From Anatilimnocola aggregata (lineage in GTDB: Bacteria; Planctomycetota; Planctomycetia; Pirellulales; Pirellulaceae): a stretch of DNA of 64,000 nt. The first letter of the stretch is position 1. The number at the start of each line of letters is the position of its first letter. The DNA is taken from assembly GCF_007747655.1 (NCBI RefSeq), contig NZ_CP036274.1, positions 8,060,001 through 8,124,000 on the forward strand, in the 5' to 3' direction. Below are positions 36,096-46,200 of the stretch, one piece after another. Both the position numbers and the translations under genes were made by a program. The notes under the pieces are model-generated. The model was not told the DNA's origin. It was given only the letters and a program-made list of their open reading frames with translations, and ran no database searches.

Positions 36096-37439
36096 TCACG
36101 CTCGGTCGCTGCCACCAAGTTCGCTCTTGGCGACGAACGGTTGCAACTCGGTCCCCGGCGCGAGCCAGAGGAGGAGCGGTGTCGTCATCAGCGTGGTGAG
36201 TAGCGCAACAAGAACCAGGATACAGAAGATACTCTCGGGAATGACGCCCAATTCGCGTCCGACATTGATAACCATCAGGCCCATCAGGCCGCGGGTGTTC
36301 ATGAGCGCGCCGATGCAAGCTGCTTCGCGCAGCTTGAAACCGCCGAGCCACGCGGCGAACGTGCAGCCGCCCCACTTACCGCTGATGGCGGCGGTCATGA
36401 CTGCGGCCAGAATCAGCCAGTGGGTGACTGTTTCGAGCGAGCCGATGTTGGTGTGGAGGCCGGTATAGGTGAAGAAAATTGGAAGGAAGAAAACCGAGAG
36501 AAAGTCCCGCAGTTCGCGGCCCAGCGCTTTGCGGAGAGGTTCTTCATCCGAGAGAGCGGCACCTAGCAGGAAGGCTCCGAAGATCGCGAAGATGCCAATC
36601 AGACTGGTCGCGATTCCGCAGGCGAAGAGCGCAACAAGCACAAGCGCCAGACCGCCGGGTGTGAGGTCGCTTTGGTCTTCGCCCACATAGCAGCGGCGGA
36701 GGAGCCACTTCATGACAGGGCGAATGATGAAGGTCACGATGGCGAGAAACGCGACGGTAAGTAAGGTCATTTGCAACAGTCGCCAGGCGTTGAACTGCGC
36801 CTGCACAATGCTGGAGACTGCGGCGAGCAAGATCCAACCAATGACGTCGTCGACGGCGGCAGCGGTCATGGTGACCGCACCGATGCGAGTGCGGACGATG
36901 TTAAGTTCGAGCAGAATCCGGGCGAGGACTGGGATCGCCGTGATCGACATCGAGACGCCCATAAACAACAGAAACCCAGCGAACGAAACCGGGTGGCCAC
37001 CGTCTTGGTATACGTAGGGGTAGATGAGGGGTGCGAGACCCGCCCCCAAGGCGAATGGCAAGATGACACCCGTCAGCGAAGTTGCGATCGCTGCGGAACC
37101 GTGCCAACGAAGGTGACCGAAATCAAATTCCAAGCCGACCAGAAATAACAGGAGGATCAGCCCGAGTTGACTGAGGATTTGCATGACACTGGCGGTTTCC
37201 GGCGCGAAAATCCAGCCAGTCACTGTGGGGAACAGCCAACCGAATAGCGAGGGGCCGAGTAAAAGACCAGCGGCAATTTCGCCAACGACCGCTGGCTGCC
37301 GACACCACTTGGCGACCCGCGCTCCAACCTGCGAAGCCGCAATGATGACAGCCAGTTGCAGCAGCACTCGGAGCAAGAGTGTTTCGGTTTTGGCATCGCC
37401 AGCAGCGAGAATTGGGAGGCAAATCATGCTCCCAATCAT
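36096..37439 (-). CDS. Cation:proton antiporter, CPA2 (KefB/GerN-like) family
   Basis: A 447-aa membrane transporter with about 12-13 hydrophobic segments. The ATG at 37439 is preferred, preceded by TGAGG; an ATG four codons later is possible, and the 230 codons open upstream are antisense to the next transcript and rejected. CPA2 signatures are QPAVVGEIAAGLLLGPSLFG, LSQLGLILLLFLVGLEFDFG, MTAAAVDDVIGWILLA (the ion-binding Asp pair) and MNTRGLMGLMVINVGRELG. There is no C-terminal TrkA-N domain. It is likely to exchange Na+ or K+ for H+. Confidence 0.92.
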   Translation of the reverse strand: MIGSMICLPILAAGDAKTETLLLRVLLQLAVIIAASQVGARVAKWCRQPAVVGEIAAGLLLGPSLFGWLFPTVTGWIFAPETASVMQILSQLGLILLLFLVGLEFDFGHLRWHGSAAIATSLTGVILPFALGAGLAPLIYPYVYQDGGHPVSFAGFLLFMGVSMSITAIPVLARILLELNIVRTRIGAVTMTAAAVDDVIGWILLAAVSSIVQAQFNAWRLLQMTLLTVAFLAIVTFIIRPVMKWLLRRCYVGEDQSDLTPGGLALVLVALFACGIATSLIGIFAIFGAFLLGAALSDEEPLRKALGRELRDFLSVFFLPIFFTYTGLHTNIGSLETVTHWLILAAVMTAAISGKWGGCTFAAWLGGFKLREAACIGALMNTRGLMGLMVINVGRELGVIPESIFCILVLVALLTTLMTTPLLLWLAPGTELQPFVAKSELGGSDRA

Positions 37440-37808
37440 CCTCAGTGGCAAACCGATGTCAAGACAACTATTGTTTGAACGTTTAATTTCCTGGTTTGTT
37501 CGCCCATTCGGCCGAATTGTCGCCCTCTTTACCCGACTTCGTGCCCCCGGTCTGACCTTTCTCTCAAGCTTCCCCCATTTCTCCGTAACGCTGGCATGGC
37601 CCCGAGTCATATCACAACGGCTGTAACGATGTTGCGCCCTGGGAAAGCAGAAACAGTTAGCGATGCTTGACGGCCCCCTTGCCGGCAAATAACGTAGCGT
37701 GATGCACCCTTGCCGCTCGTTAGACAGCTGGACGCCCAATCCCGCCTGACGATTATCCCGCCTGCCGATGCGTCCGCTCAGACCCTTTTTCCAGTGGGGA
37801 AGTTGCCC
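37440..37808. other. Divergent intergenic region upstream of the TPR/ExbBD cluster
   Basis: About 370 bases lie between the antiporter (minus) and the first TPR gene (plus). It holds a candidate plus-strand promoter at 37667-37695. No operator palindrome was found. The frames open through it are not gene-like. Confidence 0.5.
37667..37695 (+). promoter_or_regulatory. Candidate promoter of the TPR/ExbBD cluster
   Basis: TTGACG (5 of 6 matches to the -35) at 37667-37672, a 17-base spacer, then TAACGT at 37690-37695, which keeps the key T, A and T of the -10. It lies about 110 bases upstream of the first gene's start codon. Confidence 0.4.
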
Positions 37809-40217
37809 ATGCCGCGCCCTGTCGTCGCTTGGTTGTTCATCGTGTGCCTTAGTGGTTCGCTGATTGCCGTCGCTCAAGAGAACCCTGCAGCTGCTCCTGC
37901 CGAGGGAGATGCGGCTGTCCGCGGCTCCATCGTCGAAGACCGCTTGGCAAAGAAACTGATCGAAGCGGGCGATGCTCGTGTCGATGCCGACGAAGGGTCG
38001 AAGGCGATTGAGATTTGGAAGTCGGTTATCGAGCGCTATCCACGCAGTAAGTTCCGCTTCGACGCACATCTGCGTTTGGGTAACTACTTCCTCGATAAGG
38101 AACGTGCCTACGAACGGGCCCGACCTCACTTCGAAGCAGCAGGCACCGAAGATAACCGCAGCGAAGAGCAGCGAGCCGAAGCGACACTAAAGCTTGGCGT
38201 TTGCTACTATCACAATCGCAACTACGGCAAGAGCTTTCAGATCATGCGTGATGTGATCGAGCGATTCCCCGTCAGTCCGCAGGTGAACGAAGCTTACTAC
38301 TACATCGGCCTGGGCCACTTTCAATTGGGCCACTACAGCCGCGCCATTCAAGCGCTCGAAAAAGTCGGTACCACCCTCAGTGGCGAAGCCGGTCAATCGT
38401 CCAAGCTTGAAGCGGGCAAGCGGTTCTTCTTGAAAATCGAAGATGCCGATCTCGCGGTGCTCGAGCCGAACCAAACGATCAAGGTGCGGGCCAAAACTAC
38501 CAGTGGCGACGAAGAAGACATCGAGTGCTTCCCAGTCGGTCGCAACGTTCGCCTGGTGCTGGGCAGCATTCCTTCGCGCTTGGGCAAACCGCGCAAGCAG
38601 AACGGCATGCTCGATGTCCGCGGTGGCGATAAAGTGCAAGTCACCTATACCGACGAACACACTGCCGATAAGAAACTGAAAGTGCCAATCGACCGCGAGG
38701 TGCTGATTGTCGGCACGGCGAATGTGGCGGTTACTGATGGTGCCTTTGCCGAAACCGTGAATGGTGTCGTGCTCGGCAAGACGGTGAATGTGCGCATCAA
38801 CGATGGCGATCGCGATGCTTCGGATGGTGCCGACACGATTAAGGCGGTCGTCGAAGTTTATCGTCAGAAGTCGGAACAAGAAGTCGAAGCTGAGATTGCC
38901 GCTCTCAAGGGGAAGCCTGCGGTTCCCGCAGCTGGTGACGAAGAGAGTACTGAACTCGAAATCGAACGCTTTAAACTGGTCGACAAACTCGAACTCACAC
39001 TGACCGAAGCCAAGCCGAACATAAGCGCAGCTTCTCGCGAAGCACCGACCCGCTCGGGCGAGCAACCGGTGGATCCGGCCAAGCCGGCAACCACACCTGC
39101 CCCTGGTGAAGCTTCTGAAGGTGCAGCACCTGCCGAAACCGCTGCTCCTGTCACGACGACCGCCAGCACCGAAGAGCCAATCGACGATGGCTCGCTCCAT
39201 TCGGGCTTGTTCCAAGCCACGGTGGTGCTGGTGAAGTCGGAAGAAGTGGTTGCTGACGATCAAATCCTGCAAGCGTTGCCGGGCGATCAAGTGCGGGTGA
39301 CTTATTTAGACGAAGTCCACTTCAAAGACGGTGTCCGCGATGTGCAAGCTCGCGTGGCCTGCCTCGAAGGAAACATTGGCGGCGTCCGCGTGACGAAAGC
39401 CGAGATCACCGATCAGCAACTCCGCGTTCAAACGCAACTCAAGACAGCTGACGCGCTGACGCAGATTGGCAATCGCTATAAGGAATTCGGCCTGAAGGAC
39501 AAGGCTGTTGAAAAGTACGATCAGGCCCTGGATGTCTGCGACGAGATTGCCGACGAAGCTCGCAAGATCGGCGGCTCGCTGCTGGAACAGACCTATGTGC
39601 AACTGTGGAACATCTACTTCGCCATGGACAAACTCGACCTGGCCGCCGCGATGTGCTCGCGGTTGCAGAATGAGTTCCCCGCCAGCGGCTTTGTCGATGA
39701 CGCCATGTTGCAACTTGGTGATGTCGCTCGCAAAGGTGGCGACTTGCAACGAGCAATCGGCATTTACTCGCGTTTGGCTGGCATGAAGACCAGCCAACTA
39801 CGTGGTGAAGCTCAGTTTGGCATTGCCGAATGTTACGAGACAATGGCCAACAAAGCTCCGAATCCTGCCTCTGCTTCGCAAATGCAAGATCGCGCTTTTC
39901 AGGAATTCAAGAAGGTCTACGATCAGTACCCCGAAAGTGGTCGCGTGGGTGAAGCGGTCGCTAAGATGGCGAATTATTACTACACGCAAAAGGACTATGC
40001 TCGCGCTGTTGACACGTTCGAGACCGTTCTTAACAACCATCCCGATGCGAAGTTTCTCGACGTGATCCTGTTCAACTATGGACGCTGCTTGTATCGCATG
40101 GAACGCAAGGGTGATGCTCGCCGCCGTTTCGATCAACTCATCAGTGAGTTCCCCGAAAGTCCCCTGGCCACTGATGCCAAGAAGATCTCGGAAGCGCTGG
40201 CGAAAGCCGGCTTCTAA
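37809..40217 (+). CDS. Exported TPR protein with repeated acidic beta modules
   Basis: An 802-aa periplasmic protein. The ATG at 37809 gives a signal peptide (MPRPVVAWLFIVCLSGSLIA) and has GGGGAAG 8 bases upstream; an earlier in-frame start is rejected. N-terminal TPRs (about residues 55-200) include KAIEIWKSVIERYPRSKF and GLGHFQLGHYSRAIQALEKV. Two beta-type modules follow: one near 205-290 (IEDADLAVLEPNQTIKV to GGDKVQVTYTDE) and one near 325-505 (NDGDRDASDGADTIKAVV to GDQVRVTYLDE), the second split by a Pro/Ala/Thr linker. C-terminal TPRs (about 535-800) end it. It starts the cluster and is 57 bases before the 2568-aa gene, with which it shares both fold types. Confidence 0.88.
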   Translation: MPRPVVAWLFIVCLSGSLIAVAQENPAAAPAEGDAAVRGSIVEDRLAKKLIEAGDARVDADEGSKAIEIWKSVIERYPRSKFRFDAHLRLGNYFLDKERAYERARPHFEAAGTEDNRSEEQRAEATLKLGVCYYHNRNYGKSFQIMRDVIERFPVSPQVNEAYYYIGLGHFQLGHYSRAIQALEKVGTTLSGEAGQSSKLEAGKRFFLKIEDADLAVLEPNQTIKVRAKTTSGDEEDIECFPVGRNVRLVLGSIPSRLGKPRKQNGMLDVRGGDKVQVTYTDEHTADKKLKVPIDREVLIVGTANVAVTDGAFAETVNGVVLGKTVNVRINDGDRDASDGADTIKAVVEVYRQKSEQEVEAEIAALKGKPAVPAAGDEESTELEIERFKLVDKLELTLTEAKPNISAASREAPTRSGEQPVDPAKPATTPAPGEASEGAAPAETAAPVTTTASTEEPIDDGSLHSGLFQATVVLVKSEEVVADDQILQALPGDQVRVTYLDEVHFKDGVRDVQARVACLEGNIGGVRVTKAEITDQQLRVQTQLKTADALTQIGNRYKEFGLKDKAVEKYDQALDVCDEIADEARKIGGSLLEQTYVQLWNIYFAMDKLDLAAAMCSRLQNEFPASGFVDDAMLQLGDVARKGGDLQRAIGIYSRLAGMKTSQLRGEAQFGIAECYETMANKAPNPASASQMQDRAFQEFKKVYDQYPESGRVGEAVAKMANYYYTQKDYARAVDTFETVLNNHPDAKFLDVILFNYGRCLYRMERKGDARRRFDQLISEFPESPLATDAKKISEALAKAGF

Positions 40218-40274
40218 TCGCTTAATCTCGCAACCATTGTCCACCAGCTAATTTCAACCTGTCAGGAATACCGT

Positions 40275-43200
40275 ATGCGTCGCCATCTCGCCTCCGCAGT
40301 GATTGCTGCCTTTGCTTGGACGCTGCCAATCGCCAGCACTTGGGCGCAGGCGCCTGCCGCTCCCATGCCACCCGTTGCCAATCAAGAGGCAGCGAACGAC
40401 GAGGTCAGCAAGCAGGCCTCGGCGCTGGAAGCGGAGCTTGGCAAGTACAAAGACAATTCGCCCGAAGCGGCCGAGGCGATGTTCAAGCTCGTCGAGCTAT
40501 ACCATCGCGAGGGGCGATTGTTCGGGCTCGTTCGCGTTGGTCAGCAATTTGTTTCGGCTCATGCCGGCGACGCCCGCCATCAAGCCGTGATGCTCAAGCT
40601 GCTCGACGGCCTGGAAGCCCTCTCACGCAATAAGGAAATGGGGGCGGCCTGCCGCCAGTTTGTCGCTCGCTATCCCACCTCGCCAGAAGTGGCCAATGTC
40701 GAAGTTCGCCTGGCGAATGCATTGAGCCAACTCGAAGATCGCAAAGCCACTGCTGAGGCCAGCCGTGCGGTTTGGCAACGCCAAGGCGGCAGTGAAGTCG
40801 GTCGCAGTCACGGCGTTCGAGCGGTGCAACTGTTTAGTGGTTTGAACGCGGAAGGTATTACCGCCTCGGCAGTGCTGGCCGAAGAAATGCTCGACAAGTT
40901 GCCCCCCGGCGAGTTTGCTCGTCAATTGGGGGTGCACTCGTTTCACGAGTACCGCCGTTTAGGGCAATGGGCCAAGGCGTCGGTTGTCGGCAATAAATTG
41001 CTGCAAAAGAACCTCGCTGGCGACAACGAAGGAAAGCGCCAGATTCATCTTTGGCTGGCCGAAAATCACGGTAATTTGGGGCAGCATGCCAATGCGGCCG
41101 AGAGCTTTCGGCAGGCCCGTTCGCTCCGTGACGACCAGTTTTCGCACTTTCAACTGGTCTACCGCATGTTTCACGCCGGGGCCAAGCCCGACCAGTTGCA
41201 ACCATTGGTCGATCAGTACGTGCAAAAGTTTCCCCAGCGGCCAGATCGCTTTCAGCTGCAGTCTTATCTAGCCGCGTCGTCGATCGCAGCCGGTGATAAA
41301 CCACGCGGCGTTGCGATTCTCGCTACGCTGTTGCCCGTCGAACCTGCGTTCAACGGCAATGCTTCGTTGTTTGTTCGCGAAAATGGTAACGAGCCAGCGC
41401 AGCTGGCCGACAGCGAACAGAAGTTGAAGGCGGCTCTTGGGCAAGCAGCTAAAGATCCGGCGTATTTGCGTTACGTTTTGGCATTCGACTTGTACCGCGA
41501 TCGTTTGAAGGACGTGGCTAAGGCTAAGCAAACGGCTCGCGAGCTAATTTCGCAATCGCCGACTGATGACGGCCATACGGCGGGCCCCATTGAATGGCTC
41601 CTGAGCAATGCCGCTGATGAGAACGAATTCAAGAGCGACCTGGCTCTTATCATGCAGGCTCGGCAGCAATATCCGCAGCTCGGCAACATCCGCGAGTGGG
41701 TGCGCAACTGGATCCAAGCTGTTCGCCAGAACAAGGATCTCAAGGAGCGGGCCGCCTTCGCTACTGAAGAGCAAAAGAAGACCGATGCCATTCCACTCGT
41801 CGCGCTGTGGATTGAACAGCGGTCGGCCAATTCCAATCAGGTTGAAGCGCTACGAAACAACCTTTTAAAGCCAGAATACTTTAGCAAGGTGAATGACCGT
41901 GCCGCCCGAGCGGCCTTGCAGCTTCAGGCTGACTATTACCGCCACAATGCGGCCGCCAATAAGCGCGGCGAGCAAGTGCGAGTCTACGCTCAATTCGCCC
42001 AGAAATTCCCAACCGATCAGCAGGTTGCCTATTACTGGCTGGAAACTGCCACCGATTACGGCAAACCCGAGGATGCCAAGGCCGCGGCCCAAAACTGGCT
42101 GAAGTTTCAGCCCCAATCGTCGAATGGCGATATTTGGCGGCGCATAATGATCGCAGCTGACAAGAACAACGATCCCGAGATGGCCAAGCAGGCTTTCGCG
42201 TGGATTCAAAACTGTGAGAAACAACACGGTCACGATCCGCAATACTCGTCGGGCATAGGCGATATCCTGCTCAAACACAAAATGGAGGCGGAAGCCGTTG
42301 CGTGGTGGACGTTTTACTCCACCTACAATCGCCAACATAGCGAAGCCCGCGAGTGTGCCCTGCGTCTGCTTGGTAGGCTGAAGGAGCCTGCCCAGCGTGC
42401 ACCATTGCTCGCCGACCTGGTAAATGCCGATACCGACTTCTTCGGTCGCTTTGCCCTGATGCAAGCCGCGGACGCGCTGGCCACCAACGATTTGGCCAGC
42501 TTCGAGAAGATTCTGAAGTCAACTCGGGCCCGCCAGGCGGAGCGTCCGCTCCGTGGTGCCGATCTCGATATGTGGACCGTCAATGGCTGGGTTGATGGTA
42601 TTCGCCAGAACGCGATGATGGCCGAGCCAGACAAGGCTCGCGTGCTCACCGCCATCCGCGATTTGCAAGTGCAGCCAGCTGCCGCTGGTGCCACGCTGGC
42701 TCTGCTGGATTCCCAACCTGCGGCTGCAGGTCAAAAGATTCAGCGCCTGCTCGAATTGCAAAAATTGACTCGCATCGTTGGTAACGATTGGTGGGACTTC
42801 GATCGCATTACGCCGTTCGTCCAGTCCGCCGTCGGTCGTAAAGACTTCCTGTCAGCTGCCACCTTGGCAACTGGCATGTTGGCAAACATTCCGAATGTCG
42901 ATGAACCACGGAAGAAAGCCGTTCGCGATCTGGCAACTCAATCACTCGCTCGCATGGGAGCAGTGGGACTCACCATTGATGACTCCAGCCCGCTGGCGCC
43001 GCTGTTGCAGGCCGCGCTCTACTTCCGCTTGGGTGATGAGCGCTTGGCTTTTGACGCCTACCTCGCAAACAAGGCGCTCTTCGACGCCAATCGAAATCAG
43101 CTTCCTCCTGACTTGCTCATGTTCGTCTGCGATCGCCTGATCGCCGGTGGTGGTGACGCGAATCACGACAAGGTCGAAGAGATTCTCCGCGGCTGGCTCA

Positions 43201-46200
43201 TCGCCTTCAGCGAATCGATGCAGGTCGAAGACACCGTCAAGGCACGGATGCAATTGCTGCTCGCCCGCAACTTCTACAAAGCTCAACGCTTCGATATCGC
43301 CCGCAGCGAGTTCACGACCGTCGTGAATCGTTACGCCAAGACCCCGCAGGCCATCGAAGGTGAATTCGGCATTGGTGAGACGTATCTCTCGCAAAAGGTG
43401 TACGATCAGGCGGAAGCCGTCTTCGAAAAGCTTGCTCGCAGCACCGAAATCGATGTCGTCGTGCGTGCCGAGTTCCTCCGCGGTGTGCTCGCCTTCCGGC
43501 GTGGTGACCGTGACGAAGCTCGTGATATTTTCCGCGCGGTGCTCGAACGGGTGCCAAATGTCGAGTTGGCCAACCAGGCTCTCTACAACCTGGCCGAAGT
43601 CTACGGTGCCGAAGAACGCTATATCGATCAGCTGAACCTGCTGCGCACGGTTGGTCGCTTGGGTCGCGCCAGCAAGCGGCGTCACGTTCCCGGCATGGCC
43701 CTGTCGATCGTGGTACACGATAGCGACTTGGGCATCAGCCGCGGTCACAATCGCATTCCGGTGCGCGTAACCACGGAGCCAGGTGGCGATAGCGAAATGG
43801 TCTATCTCACCGGTTCGGGCGCAGGCAAGGGTCTGTTCCGGGTCGATTTAGAAACTCGCCTCGGTCAGGCCACTAAGGATGACCGTGTGTTGCAATTGAC
43901 CGGCAACGACACCATCAAGTGCGACTATCCCGAAGAGTTCAAGAGCGAGTTCAAGAACGTTCCATTGTCGGACGTGGAGATTCGCGTTGCTTCGGATGCT
44001 AAGTTCGAAATGGCGAGCAATCCCATCGTCGACAAGCAAACGGAATCGTTCAGCGAAGCTCTCGCTCGCGAAGCTGCGGAAGAAGATGGCGACCAGCGCC
44101 GTTCGCAGGTTCGCCCCGCCACGCAGATCAAGCCGGGCAATCCGGTTTATCTGCGCGTGAAAGATGGCGATCGAGACTTGACCAACGATGCCGACGAAAT
44201 CGTGGTGAAACTCGCCGCAGACAGTGGCGATCAAGTTCAAGTCAAGCTCAAGGAAACTGGTCCTCATACAGGCATTTTCGAAGCCAGCGCGACAACGGGC
44301 GAACTCCCCGCCGGTGCGTTGGCGACCGATACCGCCATCGATCACAGCCCACTCATGGCCATCGATCGCGATCCCAAGACCACCTGGATGAGCCAACCCG
44401 ACGGCGGAACTCCCAAGTCGCTTACGATCGATATGAAGGATCTGAAAAAGACTGCCCGCGTTCGCGTGGGTGTCGCCGATCCGACGAAGCATGCTCCAGT
44501 GCGAGCTGATTTGTATGGCAGTCAAGACGGCGAATTCTGGTTCCGCATTGCCAGCCAACCTGAGAAAGCAACGCTCCCTTCGGCGGGCGAAGCTGGACGA
44601 ATGAAGCAGAAGGTCTACAACGGCGAATTTACGAACTACACAACTTGGGACCAGATCGCCGCGCTGTGGAAGAACAGCAAAGCCATCGAAGAAGCGGATG
44701 CTGAAACACTTCGCTGGGTGCGCCCGGTCGAGCAAGAAGATTCGACCAAGCGTTATGCAGTGATGTGGCACGGCAAGCTCGTGCAGCCCCGTTCTGGTGC
44801 CGTCCGAATTCAAGTGCTTGGCAATCGCACGGCGCTGGCCGTGAATGGCCGCGAAGAACTGCCCATCGGTGGTAGTGGACGGAGTTCCGATCTTTGGCTG
44901 AATGCCGGCGTTCACGATGTAACTATCTTCGCCGCTTCCGCTACTGGTCAAACACCAGTCGAAGCACTGATTGCTCGTTCGGATTTAGACAGCAGCAAAA
45001 TCACACTGATTCCTTTCCGCGCCAGCGATTTCGACCTGGAGAGTCCAGTTGCGAAGAAGGCTCTTGCCGAGGCTGCTGCTGCGTTGCCGAACGAAGGCAA
45101 CATTCCGCTGCTGCTTGAAACCGTCAAGCTGACGAAGAAGACCGAGAAGTTCGGCGTGACGAAAGAAACCAGCAATGTGGATCACATTGGCTTCTGGCAG
45201 TCGCCCGAAGATATCGCCGCTTGGGAAGTCGAAATCCCCGCTGCCGGCATTTACGAAGTCTGGACCCAGCATGCTCATGCTGGCCCCGGTGGCAGCTACA
45301 AGATCGAAGTCGACGGCCACTCGGCCACCGTGCAAGTTCCCGATACTGGTGCCTGGACCACCTACCGCGCTGAACGCGTCGCTCGCGTGCAGTTCACCAA
45401 GGCTGGCAAGCAAACAGTTACCCTCAAGCCTGTCGAGATCAAGGGTGACGGCTTGGTCGATATCAAGGCGCTCGCCCTTCGCCCTGCCAAGGGTGCCAGT
45501 TTGATTACGGTTGGCAACGACTGGGAATTCCACTTCCCCGAACAAGGCCTGCGCTACGTTCGTTTCACTTGCAACGAATATCTGGGCGAAGCCCTTGAAG
45601 TCGGCAACATCGAGATCGCAGCTGCCGATCCCGCTGTTGTGCACATTCCCACCAAGGAAGACGTGTTGGCACTGGCGGGCAATAACTCGCTTGAGATTGC
45701 TGCTGGTGATAACGTCGTCGGCACCTATACCGACGAGCAGACACTCAATGAGAACGGCGGCAGCCAGTTGCTGACAAGCAAGTTGCAAGCCACCTATTTC
45801 AACGCTTCGATCCATGCGATCGCCTATGATTTCGAACGTCAGAACAACGGCAACGTCGCCAACATCCGCAAGGAACTGAAGCGCATCGATCCGGGTGAAC
45901 GAATTGTGGTCGAAGTTACCGACTACGATCAGGACAGCTCCAATCAGCGTGATCAGGTCAAACTGCAGGTCATTGTGAACGATGGCGAGCCACTCGAACT
46001 GGTTGCTGTCGAAACCGAAGAGAATACCGGCATTTTCACCAAGGAAGTCGATACCGTTGCTCCGGGCGCTGACCCGAAAGCTGCGGCTGGCAAGTTGGCC
46101 GTGAAGATGGGAGATCGCGTTTACATTCGCTATCTCGATACCCACAACACTTTCCCTGGTCATAGCGTGCCACGCGAAGCGGTCGTCTATGTGACTGAAC

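Noticed and set aside
37440-38129. N-terminal extension of the antiporter frame by 230 codons
   Set aside because: The extension is hydrophilic, has no family similarity and overlaps the opposite-strand TPR gene and its promoter region.
38187-39290. 367-aa minus-strand frame within the first TPR gene
   Set aside because: Antisense shadow; the plus-strand frame has a signal peptide, TPRs and repeated modules.
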